Source of the DNA: Brevundimonas sp. UBA4609
GTDB lineage: Bacteria > Pseudomonadota > Alphaproteobacteria > Caulobacterales > Caulobacteraceae
Length of the DNA: 14,711 nucleotides
Assembly: GCA_002386585.1 (NCBI GenBank)
Contig: DGIZ01000173.1
Location: forward strand, 1 to 14,711
Direction: 5' to 3'
The position numbers and the translations under genes are program-made. Positions 1-7,713 of this stretch are shown here, one piece after another. The notes beneath the pieces are model-generated. The model searched no databases. It saw only the letters and a list, made by a program, of their open reading frames with translations, and was not told the origin of the DNA. The stretch's first letter is position 1, and each line of letters starts with the position of its first letter.

Positions 1-93
1 CGCGCGCCCGACACCCGCGCGGCCCTGGGGGCCGAACCGCAGGCGGCTCAGGCCCTGCGACCCCTGATGCAGGCGGTCGGCCTGGCGGCCTGA
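1..93 (+). CDS. 3' end of an unidentified protein gene (partial)
   Basis: The first 30 codons are open in frame 1 and end in TGA at 91-93. They encode an Ala/Leu/Pro-rich C-terminal tail ending in LMQAVGLAA. The start lies outside the window. Codon use (GC at third positions) fits the neighbouring genes, which supports real coding sequence. The stop is only 13 bases from the convergent stop of the zinc-ribbon gene. I do not recognise the family from so short a tail. Confidence 0.5.
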   Translation, partial: RAPDTRAALGAEPQAAQALRPLMQAVGLAA

Positions 94-106
94 TCGCTCG
101 TCCGCG

Positions 107-451
107 TCAGTCGAAGATGTCGAAGATATCCAGCCGCTTCTTCTTCTTGCGATGATGATAGTCATCGTCGCGGCGGCGGTCGTGGTCATAGCGGTCGTCG
201 CGATGACGCGGCGGTTCGCGATAGGTCGGCTGGCTTCCCCAGGGCTGCTGGGGCGGTTGCTGCGGCGGGGCGTAGGCGGGCGCGGCAGGCGGGGCGGCGC
301 GGCCTTCATCGGCGGCGGCGGCCATCAGCTTTTCCAGCTCGCCGCGATCCAGCCAGACGCCGCGGCAGGTCGGGCACATGTCGAACTGGACGCCGTGGCG
401 GTCCAGCGTCTGCATGGGCGCATTGTCGTTCGGGCACATCAGCAGGGGCAT
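107..451 (-). CDS. small zinc-ribbon (zf-TFIIB family) protein
   Basis: This 114-residue protein starts with one zinc ribbon of the zf-TFIIB type. The CPND motif is at residues 6-9 and CPTCRGVWLDRGEL at 26-39, the usual CPxD...CPxCxGxWLDxGEL pattern. Residues 50-80 are Pro/Ala/Gln-rich. A charged His/Arg/Asp/Lys stretch (82-107) follows, with an LDIFDIFD end, a common layout in alphaproteobacterial members. The ribbon should bind zinc; the cellular role is not known. Start choice: AGAGGA sits about 5 bases before the ATG at 451 but directly abuts the ATG at 457, so 451 is preferred. The frame stays open to 562, but that extension is Arg-rich and unlike the family. The gene is separated from the upstream flavoprotein gene by about 146 bases and may have its own promoter. 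Confidence 0.85.
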   Translation of the reverse strand: MPLLMCPNDNAPMQTLDRHGVQFDMCPTCRGVWLDRGELEKLMAAAADEGRAAPPAAPAYAPPQQPPQQPWGSQPTYREPPRHRDDRYDHDRRRDDDYHHRKKKKRLDIFDIFD

Positions 452-533
452 CTTCATCCTCTTTCGTCGTTGAAGCGGTCCGACATCACGCCGCCTAAGC
501 GCCGCCAGAGGGGCCCGTCCCGCTAGAGGAAAA

Positions 534-562
534 GACGTAGGGAGCGCCCGCCCGCGCGACAA
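534..562 (-). promoter_or_regulatory. possible housekeeping promoter of the zinc-ribbon gene
   Basis: Minus strand: TTGTCG (562-557), a 17-base spacer, then TACGTC (539-534). This loosely matches alphaproteobacterial sigma-70-type promoters. It lies in the 146-base gap upstream of the zinc-ribbon gene. The match is weak and unsupported by anything else. Confidence 0.25.
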
Positions 563-597
563 CGCGCCGCGTCGCCGCAGGCTCTGTTTTCACGCCG

Positions 598-1821
598 TCA
601 GCAGTGCTGGCCCGCCGCCCAGCCCGACGACCAGGCCCACTGGAAGTTGTAGCCGCCCAGCCAGCCGGTGACGTCCGCGACCTCGCCGATGAAGAACAGG
701 CCGGGGACGGTCTTCGCCTCCATCGTCTGCTGATCCAGGGCGGCGGTGTCGACCCCGCCCAGCGTCACCTCGGCGGTGCGATAACCCTCCGAGCCGACCG
801 GCTTGACCGTCCAGGCGTTGACCGCCTCGGCCAGGGCGCGCAGCTTCTTGTCGCCGACCTCGGCCAGCTTGCCCGACAGGTTCTCGCGCGCACACAGGGC
901 CTCGGCCAGACGGCGCGGCACGACGTGGCCGACGGCCGTGTGGACCGCCTGCTTTCCGTTCTCGGTCTTGGCGGCCAGAATTTCGGCGGCGGCGTCGCGG
1001 TCGGGGGCCAGATCGACGGTGATCGCCTCGCCCTCGCGCCAGTAGGAGCTGATCTGCAGGATCGAAGGGCCGGAGAGGCCGCGATGGGTGAACAGCAGCC
1101 CCTCGCGGAAGACGGTTTCCCTGGCCGGGCGGCTCGCGCTCGCATCCTTGGGCGCTTTGTGCCGCACCACGGCGTCGACTGACACGCCCGCCAGAGGCTT
1201 GAGCTGCTCCAGCAGCCCCGGCTCGAACGTCAGGGGCACGAGGGCTGGCCGAGTGTCGGTGACGCGCAGGCCGAAGCGCCGCGCCACCTCATAGCCCCAG
1301 CCGGTGGCGCCCATCTTGGGAATGGACTTGCCGCCGCTCGCCACGACCAGAGACGCCGCCGTCACCTGCGATCCGTCGTCCAGATCGATCTGATATCGCT
1401 CGCCCGCGCGCTCCACCGCCTTGACGGCCACGCCCAGCGACAGGCTGACGCCCGCCGCCTTCATCTCATCCGTCAGCATACGGATGATCTGCTTGGCGCT
1501 GTCGTCGCAGAACAACTGGCCCAGCGTTTTCTCGTGCCAGGCGACGCCATGGCGATCGACCATCTTGATGAAGTCGTGCTGGGTGAAGCGGCGCAGGGCC
1601 GACAGGGCGAAGCGCGGATTCTCGCCCAGGAAGTTGGCGCCGCTCGTCCCCAGATTGGTGAAGTTGCAGCGCCCGCCGCCCGAGATGCGGATCTTCTCGC
1701 CGGGCGCGCGGGCGTGGTCGATCACGCGCACGCGGCGGCCGCGCTTGCCCGCCTCGATGGCGCACATCATGCCGGCTGCGCCGGCGCCGACGATCAGGAC
1801 GTCGATGTCTGAAGACTTCAT
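598..1821 (-). CDS. BaiN/HI0933-family NAD(P)/FAD-dependent oxidoreductase
   Basis: This 407-residue flavoprotein belongs to the HI0933/YhiN/BaiN family. An N-terminal FAD-binding Rossmann segment carries the GxGxxG motif (VGAGAAG, residues 11-17). It is followed by the family signature GEKIRISGGGRCNFTN (41-56). The C-terminal FAD-contacting block FIGEVADVTGWLGGYNFQWA is followed by a short SSG-containing tail. Length is typical (about 390-410). BaiN of gut clostridia acts in bile-acid dehydroxylation, but most members have no assigned substrate and none should be inferred here. The ATG at 1821 is directly preceded by a 9-bp hairpin stem that includes the only G-rich sequence able to act as ribosome-binding site. 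The gene lies 39 bases downstream of the GNAT gene on the same strand and could be cotranscribed with it. Confidence 0.9.
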   Translation of the reverse strand: MKSSDIDVLIVGAGAAGMMCAIEAGKRGRRVRVIDHARAPGEKIRISGGGRCNFTNLGTSGANFLGENPRFALSALRRFTQHDFIKMVDRHGVAWHEKTLGQLFCDDSAKQIIRMLTDEMKAAGVSLSLGVAVKAVERAGERYQIDLDDGSQVTAASLVVASGGKSIPKMGATGWGYEVARRFGLRVTDTRPALVPLTFEPGLLEQLKPLAGVSVDAVVRHKAPKDASASRPARETVFREGLLFTHRGLSGPSILQISSYWREGEAITVDLAPDRDAAAEILAAKTENGKQAVHTAVGHVVPRRLAEALCARENLSGKLAEVGDKKLRALAEAVNAWTVKPVGSEGYRTAEVTLGGVDTAALDQQTMEAKTVPGLFFIGEVADVTGWLGGYNFQWAWSSGWAAGQHC

Positions 1822-1848
1822 CGCCCCGCCCTAGCAGGAGGCGGGGCG
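1822..1848 (-). promoter_or_regulatory. hairpin abutting the start codon of the flavoprotein gene
   Basis: A perfect 9-bp inverted repeat, CGCCCCGCC (1822-1830) and GGCGGGGCG (1840-1848), has a 9-base loop. On the minus strand its 3' arm ends one base before the ATG at 1821, so the G-rich arm that would serve as ribosome-binding site is in the stem. There is no T-run on either side, so it does not look like an intrinsic terminator of the upstream GNAT gene. It could damp translation of the flavoprotein; that is inference. Confidence 0.45.
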
Positions 1849-1860
1849 TGAAGCGATGCC

Positions 1861-2169
1861 CTACAGGCCCAGCATGGCCCGATAGGTCGGATGCACCTCA
1901 TCGGCGTATTCCGGGTGCTTCTTCAGATAGCCGGAGAAGAAGGGGCAGGTCGGCAGGATCAGCAGATCCTTCGCCTTCAGATCGGCCAGGACGTGCTTGG
2001 CCATGCGGCTGGCGATCCCGCGCCCTTCCAGCGGGACCGGCACGATGGTCTCGGTGATCAGCCGGCCGCCCGCGACGGGGTTGTAGATGACCACGGCGGT
2101 CTCGCCGTCGACCGTCAACTCGTAGCGCTTGGCCTCTTCGTTGTCGCGGATTTCGGGGTCCAGGCTCAT
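1861..2169 (-). CDS. small GNAT-fold N-acetyltransferase (YjdJ/COG2388 type)
   Basis: This 102-residue protein is of the single-domain, short GNAT class (YjdJ-like). The acetyl-CoA-binding loop region IVPVPLEGRGIASRM is at residues 42-56. The family's C-terminal block follows: LPTCPFFSGYLKKHPEY (72-88), with the characteristic Pro-Thr-Cys-Pro and HPEY. Substrates of this class are unknown. The ATG at 2169 has AAGGA 7 bases upstream. The frame stays open far upstream, but that region is antisense or out of frame to polA and is not coding. The gene starts 20 bases after the polA stop on the same strand, so it is probably in an operon with polA. Confidence 0.9.
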   Translation of the reverse strand: MSLDPEIRDNEEAKRYELTVDGETAVVIYNPVAGGRLITETIVPVPLEGRGIASRMAKHVLADLKAKDLLILPTCPFFSGYLKKHPEYADEVHPTYRAMLGL

Positions 2170-2189
2170 GTCGTCATCCTTGGTTGGAG

Positions 2190-5084
2190 TTAGTGCGCGT
2201 CGTCCCAGTTGCCGGCGGCCTTGGCTTCGACGTCCAGCGGAACGCTCAGGGCCACGGCCGGTTCGGCGGCGGTTTCCATCACGCGGCGGATCACGGCGAC
2301 GGCGCGTTCGGCCTCGGCCTCGGGGGCTTCGAACACCAGTTCGTCGTGGACCTGCAGCAGCATCCGGGTCTGGAGACCGGCCTCGGCCAGGGCGCCGGGC
2401 ATGCGGATCATGGCGCGGCGGATGATGTCGGCGGCGGCGCCCTGGATCGGGGCGTTGATGGCCGCGCGCTCGCCGAACTGGCGCTCGGCGCCGGACTTGG
2501 AGTGGATGGCCGGGATGTGGATGCGCCGCCCGAAGACGGTGGTGACGAAGCCCTGCTCCTTCACCAGCGCCTTGGTCCTGTCCATGTAGTCGCGGATGCC
2601 GGGGAAGCGCTCGAAATAGGTCTTGATGTAGGCCCCGGCCTCGCCCTGTTCGATGCCCAGCTGGGCGGCCAGGCCGAAGGCGCTGATGCCGTAGATGATG
2701 CCGAAGTTGATGGCCTTGGCCCGGCGGCGCGTCTCGCTGGGCATGCCCTCGACCGGGACGCCGAACATCTCGGATGCGGTCGCCGCGTGGATGTCCAGAC
2801 CGCTCTTGAAGGCGCGCTTCAGCTCGGGGATGTCGCCGATGTGGGCCAGCAGGCGCAGCTCGATCTGGCTGTAGTCGGCGCTGATCAGCACATGGCCCGG
2901 CGAGGCGATGAAGGCCTGACGGATCTGGCGGCCGGTCTCGGTGCGGATCGGGATGTTTTGCAGGTTGGGGTCGGATGAGGCCAGACGCCCCGTCGTCGCC
3001 GCCGCCAGCTGATAGGAGGTGTGGACCCGGTTCGTCTGCGGGTCCATCGCCGCCACCAGGGCGTCGGTATAGGTGCCCTTCAGCTTGGACAGTTGGCGCC
3101 AGTCCAGGATGGTGCGGGGCAGGGGATGATTCTGGGCCAGGTCCTCCAGCACGCTGGCGTCGGTGCCCCACTGGCCGCTGGCGGTCTTCTTGCCGCCGGG
3201 CAGGTTCATCTCGCCGAACAGGATTTCACCGATCTGGCGCGGGCTGCCGACGTTGAAGGGGCGGCCGGCCAGCTTGTGCGCCTCTTCCTCCAGCTCGGCC
3301 ATGCGCTGGCCGAAGGTCGAGGACAGGGAGCGCAGTCGGTCCGGATCGACCCGCACCCCGGCCCGCTCCATGTCGGCCAGGACGGCGGGCATGCCGCGCT
3401 CCAGCGTCTCATAGACATTCGACAGGCTCTCGGCCGCCAGACGCGGCTTCAGCAGGCGATGCAGGCGCAGGGTCACGTCCGCATCCTCGGCGGCGTAGCA
3501 GACGGCTGATTTCAGCTCGACGTGCTTGAAGCTCTTCTGGCTCTTGCCGGTCCCCGCCACGCTCTTGAAGGTCATCGGTTCGTGGCCGAGGTGCAGGCGC
3601 GCCAGTTCGTCCATGCCGTGGCCGTGCAGACCGCCTTCCAGCACGTAGGAGATCAGCATCACATCGTCGATCGGGGCGACGCGCACGCCGCGCCGGGCCA
3701 TGACGGCGAGGTCGTATTTGATGTTCTGGCCGACCTTCAGCACCGAGGGGTCTTCCAGCAGCTCCTTCAGCCGGGCCAAGGCCGTCGGCTTGTCGATCTG
3801 CTGCAGGGGCGGACGGGCGTCGCCGCCGTCGCCGAAGTCCAGGCCGCCGTCGCCGGTCGGTTCATGCTCATGCGTCAGGGGGATGTAGCACGCCTCGTTC
3901 GGCCCGACCGCCAGCGATACGCCGCACAGCCCGGCGTGGGTCGAGGACAGGGCGTCGGTCTCGGTGTCGAAGCCGACCACGCCCGCCGCCCTGGCCCGCG
4001 CGATCCAGCGGTCGAGGTCTTCCAGCGTCTGCACGCATTCATAGCGGTCGAGGTCGATCGCTTGGGTCTCGGCGGGGGCGGCGACCTCGGTCTGGCCGTA
4101 GCGCGGCGTGGCGACGGGCGCGCTGAGCGGGCGGGCGAAGGCCGAGCCTTCCTTCTGCGGCGCCTTGCCGTCGCCGACGCGGCGGGCCAGCGAACGGAAC
4201 TCCATCGTCTCCAGGAAGGCCGACAGGGCCTCGGGATCCGGGTCGCGGATGATGAAGTCGTCGATCGGCTCGGGAATCGGCGCCTCGCAGTCCAGCGTCA
4301 CCAGTTCGCGCGACAGGCGGATCTGGTCGGCGAAGTTGATCAGGGTCTCGCGGCGCTTGGGCTGTTTGATCTCGCCCGCGCGGGCCAGAAGCGTATCCAG
4401 GTCGCCGTACTCGCCGATCAGCTGGGCCGCCGTCTTGGGGCCGATGCCGGGGGCGCCGGGGACGTTGTCGACGCTGTCGCCGATCAGGGCCTGGACCTCG
4501 ACCACCTTGTCGGGCGTGACGCCGAACTTCTCGAACACGGCCTCTTCTTCTAGGCGGCGGTCCTTCATCGGATCGTACATGACCACGCCGTCGCCGATCA
4601 GCTGCATCAGGTCCTTGTCGGAACTGACGATCACCGCCTCGCCGCCCGCATCGCGCGCCTTGCAGGCATAGGTGGCGATCAGGTCGTCGGCTTCGTATCC
4701 GGCCATTTCGACGCAGTGGACGCCGAAGGCCTTGGTTGCCTCGCGCACCAGGGGGAACTGCGGGACCAGGTCTTCGGGCGCCGGGGGACGATGGGCCTTG
4801 TACTGGTCGTAGAGGTCGTTGCGGAAGGTCTTCTCCGAATGGTCGAAGACGGCGACCAGGTGTGTCGGCCCGTCCTCGCCCTTCATGTCCTTCAGCAGCT
4901 TCCACAGCATGTTGCAGTAGCCCTGCACCGCCCCCACGGGCAGGCCGTCCGACTTGCGGGTCAGCGGCGGCAGGGCGTGATAGGCGCGGAAGATGTAGGC
5001 CGAGGCGTCGATCATCCACAGCCGCAAGGGCGGCCCGTCTTGCGTGAGGGAGCGGGCGGGGATTTCGGCGGTCGCGTCGGTCAT
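2190..5084 (-). CDS. polA: DNA polymerase I
   Basis: This 964-residue family A polymerase carries out Okazaki-fragment processing and repair synthesis. All three domains are present. The 5'-3' flap nuclease is at about 22-300 (MIDASAYIFRAYHALPPL near the start, YEADDLIATYA at 130-140, GDSVDNVPGAPGIGPKTAA at 202-220). The 3'-5' proofreading domain covers about 350-550 with its acidic residues intact: D373/E375 in FDTETD, N454/D458 in NIKYD, and Y530/D534 in YAAED. The polymerase domain has motif A at ADYSQIELR (D737), motif B at RRRAKAINFGIIYG (786-799) and motif C at QVHDELVFE (H913, D914, E915). Proofreading is therefore expected to be active, unlike in Taq-like enzymes. No clear Shine-Dalgarno precedes the ATG at 5084. 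A TATGTT-like element lies about 10 bases upstream, so a leaderless or nearly leaderless transcript is possible. The gene follows obgE by 51 bases. Confidence 0.98.
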   Translation of the reverse strand: MTDATAEIPARSLTQDGPPLRLWMIDASAYIFRAYHALPPLTRKSDGLPVGAVQGYCNMLWKLLKDMKGEDGPTHLVAVFDHSEKTFRNDLYDQYKAHRPPAPEDLVPQFPLVREATKAFGVHCVEMAGYEADDLIATYACKARDAGGEAVIVSSDKDLMQLIGDGVVMYDPMKDRRLEEEAVFEKFGVTPDKVVEVQALIGDSVDNVPGAPGIGPKTAAQLIGEYGDLDTLLARAGEIKQPKRRETLINFADQIRLSRELVTLDCEAPIPEPIDDFIIRDPDPEALSAFLETMEFRSLARRVGDGKAPQKEGSAFARPLSAPVATPRYGQTEVAAPAETQAIDLDRYECVQTLEDLDRWIARARAAGVVGFDTETDALSSTHAGLCGVSLAVGPNEACYIPLTHEHEPTGDGGLDFGDGGDARPPLQQIDKPTALARLKELLEDPSVLKVGQNIKYDLAVMARRGVRVAPIDDVMLISYVLEGGLHGHGMDELARLHLGHEPMTFKSVAGTGKSQKSFKHVELKSAVCYAAEDADVTLRLHRLLKPRLAAESLSNVYETLERGMPAVLADMERAGVRVDPDRLRSLSSTFGQRMAELEEEAHKLAGRPFNVGSPRQIGEILFGEMNLPGGKKTASGQWGTDASVLEDLAQNHPLPRTILDWRQLSKLKGTYTDALVAAMDPQTNRVHTSYQLAAATTGRLASSDPNLQNIPIRTETGRQIRQAFIASPGHVLISADYSQIELRLLAHIGDIPELKRAFKSGLDIHAATASEMFGVPVEGMPSETRRRAKAINFGIIYGISAFGLAAQLGIEQGEAGAYIKTYFERFPGIRDYMDRTKALVKEQGFVTTVFGRRIHIPAIHSKSGAERQFGERAAINAPIQGAAADIIRRAMIRMPGALAEAGLQTRMLLQVHDELVFEAPEAEAERAVAVIRRVMETAAEPAVALSVPLDVEAKAAGNWDDAH

Positions 5085-5096
5085 GGCGCGAACATA

Positions 5097-5114
5097 GGGG
5101 GCGGCGACGCCCCC
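5097..5114. other. short perfect hairpin in the obgE-polA gap
   Basis: GGGGGCG (5097-5103) and CGCCCCC (5108-5114) form a perfect 7-bp stem around a GCGA loop (TCGC on the minus strand). It lies in the 51-base gap between obgE and polA. No T-run follows on the minus strand, so it is not a standard terminator. It could mark an mRNA processing or stability point, or be incidental in GC-rich DNA. Confidence 0.35.
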
Positions 5115-5135
5115 GTCATCCGGCCATGTGACGGA

Positions 5136-6221
<1,086 letters not shown>

Positions 6222-6238
6222 TTACAGGTGGGTGCGAT

Positions 6239-7369
6239 TCAGCCCCTTGCCCGAGTATCGGCCCAGACGCCGAAGGGATCGCGCCAGTCCATGCCCAGGG
6301 CCTGGCCCACCGCCGGATGGGTGATTTCGCCCTTCAGCACGTTCAGCCCCTTGGCTAGGTGCGGGTCGGCGCGCAGGGCGTCCAGCCCCCGGTCGGCCAG
6401 GGCCAGTCCGAAGGGAAGGGTGGCGTTGTTCAGGGCCTCCGAACTGGTGCGCGGCACGGCGCCGGGCATGTTGCCGACGCAGTAGTGGATCACCTCGTCG
6501 ACCACATAGGTCGGATCGTCGTGGGTGGTCGGACGCGAGGTTTCGAAACAACCGCCCTGGTCGATGGCCACGTCGATCAGGACGCTGCCCTTCTTCATCG
6601 ACCCCAGCTGGTCGCGGCGCACCAGGGTCGGGGCCTCGGCCCCCGGCGTCAGGACGGCGCCGATGACCACATCGGCCTTGGGCAGTTCCTCCTCGATGGC
6701 GTGCAGGGAGGAATAGCGGGTGATGACCCGGCCGCCGGTCACTTCGTCGATCTGGCGCATGCGGGGGATGGAGCGTTCCAGCACCACCACCTCGGCGCCC
6801 AGGCCCATGGCCATGCGTGCGGCGTTCAGTCCCACGACGCCGCCGCCCAGCACCAGCACGCGCGCCGGCGCCACGCCCGGCACGCCGCAGAACAGCAGCC
6901 CCGAGCCGCCCTTGTGCTTGAGCAGGGTCTCGGCCGCCGAGAAGACGGCGATGCGCCCGGCCACCTCGGACATCGGCGCCAGCAGCGGCAGGCCGCCGTT
7001 TCGGTCCGTCACCGTCTCATAGGCCACAGCGGCGCAGCCGGAAGCCAGCAGGGCCTTGGTCTGCTCGGGGTCGGGGGCCAGGTGCAGATAGGTGAAGAGG
7101 ATGTGGTCTTCGTTCAGTAGGGCGAACTCGGCCGGCTGCAGCTCCTTGACCTTCACGATCATGTCGCTGCCGGCGAAGACCGTCCGGGCGTCCGGCGCGA
7201 TGCGGGCGCCCGCCTTGACGTAGTCGGCGTCGGTAAAGCCCGCGCCTAAACCCGCCCCGGTCTCGAGGACGACGGCGTGGCCATGGGCGACGTACTCGCG
7301 CACGGCGGCCGGTGTCAGGCCGACGCGATGTTCATTGGTCTTGATTTCTCGGGGGCAGCCGACGCGCAT
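6239..7369 (-). CDS. ald: alanine dehydrogenase
   Basis: This 376-residue enzyme catalyses NAD-dependent oxidative deamination of L-alanine to pyruvate and ammonia. Family residues are in place. RVGCPREIK at the N terminus contributes to substrate binding, K75 lies in VKVKELQP, and the catalytic H96 in YLHLAPD. The NAD-binding loop VLVLGGGVVGLNAARMA is at 171-187, and catalytic D270 is in IDVAIDQGG. Positions match the well-studied mycobacterial enzyme, so it is probably active. The ATG at 7369 begins the conserved N terminus. The Shine-Dalgarno is weak (AGGA about 13 bases away). A 9-bp inverted repeat lies in the upstream gap and may be an operator. No Lrp/AldR-type regulator gene is adjacent. 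Confidence 0.96.
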   Translation of the reverse strand: MRVGCPREIKTNEHRVGLTPAAVREYVAHGHAVVLETGAGLGAGFTDADYVKAGARIAPDARTVFAGSDMIVKVKELQPAEFALLNEDHILFTYLHLAPDPEQTKALLASGCAAVAYETVTDRNGGLPLLAPMSEVAGRIAVFSAAETLLKHKGGSGLLFCGVPGVAPARVLVLGGGVVGLNAARMAMGLGAEVVVLERSIPRMRQIDEVTGGRVITRYSSLHAIEEELPKADVVIGAVLTPGAEAPTLVRRDQLGSMKKGSVLIDVAIDQGGCFETSRPTTHDDPTYVVDEVIHYCVGNMPGAVPRTSSEALNNATLPFGLALADRGLDALRADPHLAKGLNVLKGEITHPAVGQALGMDWRDPFGVWADTRARG

Positions 7370-7386
7370 GTTATTTTCAAAGTCCT

Positions 7387-7431
7387 GACCCTGGCATAGG
7401 GCGCGGGGACGCTAAACAAGCGGCCAGGGTC
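7387..7431. promoter_or_regulatory. inverted repeat upstream of ald, possible operator
   Basis: GACCCTGGC (7387-7395) and GCCAGGGTC (7423-7431) form a perfect 9-bp inverted repeat with a 27-base spacer. It sits 18 bases upstream of the ald start. The spacer holds, on the minus strand, a TTGTTT and a TATGCC separated by about 15 bases, a poor but possible promoter. The half-sites bracket this, as expected for a regulator binding two sites or for a leader-RNA stem. The regulator is unknown. Confidence 0.35.
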
Positions 7432-7440
7432 GCGCCAGTG

Positions 7441-7480
7441 AAAAATAAAACCCCGCCAGGCGAAGCGCGCGGCGGGGTTT
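7441..7480 (-). terminator. intrinsic terminator of the entericidin-like gene
   Basis: The stem is AAAACCCCGCC (7447-7457) with GGCGGGGTTT (7471-7480), loop about 13 bases. On the minus strand the stem is followed by TTTTATTTTT. It lies 27 bases past the stop of the entericidin-like gene and insulates it from ald. Confidence 0.85.
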
Positions 7481-7506
7481 CGGGGCCTTGTTCCTTCCGT
7501 GAAGGA

Positions 7507-7644
7507 TCAGTTCTTGGCGTCCTTGGCCGCGCCTTCGACGGCTTGTCCGGCGGCCTGGGTGTCTCTGCCGACGCCCTGGATGGTGTTACAGGCGGCGGTG
7601 GTCAGGGCGGCGGCGGCGACAGCCAGAATGATGAGTTTGCGCAT
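7507..7644 (-). CDS. entericidin A/B-family small lipoprotein
   Basis: This 45-residue predicted lipoprotein has a positively charged N terminus (MRK) and a hydrophobic Ala/Leu/Ile segment to residue 18. The lipidation cysteine C19 lies in TTAACNTIQG. The mature part (GVGRDTQAAGQAVEGAAKD) is the typical entericidin CNTxxGxGxD...G pattern. E. coli EcnA/EcnB are envelope lipoproteins described as an antidote/toxin pair, with ecnB under the stationary-phase sigma factor. Here there is a single copy, and its toxic or protective nature cannot be told. The ATG at 7644 has AGGAG 6 bases upstream. An EcfG-type promoter lies 45 bases upstream, overlapping the 3' end of phyK, and a strong terminator follows. 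It is probably a monocistronic stress-response gene. Confidence 0.9.
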   Translation of the reverse strand: MRKLIILAVAAAALTTAACNTIQGVGRDTQAAGQAVEGAAKDAKN

Positions 7645-7688
7645 AGGAAGCTCCTGAAGGTTTCGGGCTCGGCGCCCGTCCCGGAAAC

Positions 7689-7713
7689 AACGCTACGCTT
7701 GAGGGGCGGTTCC
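7689..7713 (-). promoter_or_regulatory. EcfG (SigT)-type promoter for the entericidin-like gene
   Basis: Minus strand: GGAAC (7713-7709), 16 bases, CGTT (7692-7689), an exact match to the alphaproteobacterial general-stress consensus. It spans the stop codon of phyK (7695-7693). The predicted transcript starts near 7682, giving a leader of about 38 bases before the ATG at 7644. Confidence 0.75.

Noticed and set aside
1861..3171. Extension of the GNAT frame far upstream into polA
   Set aside because: Only the last 102 codons look like protein. The upstream part is Arg/Pro/His-rich and in the wrong frame of polA. A good ribosome site sits at the internal ATG (2169).
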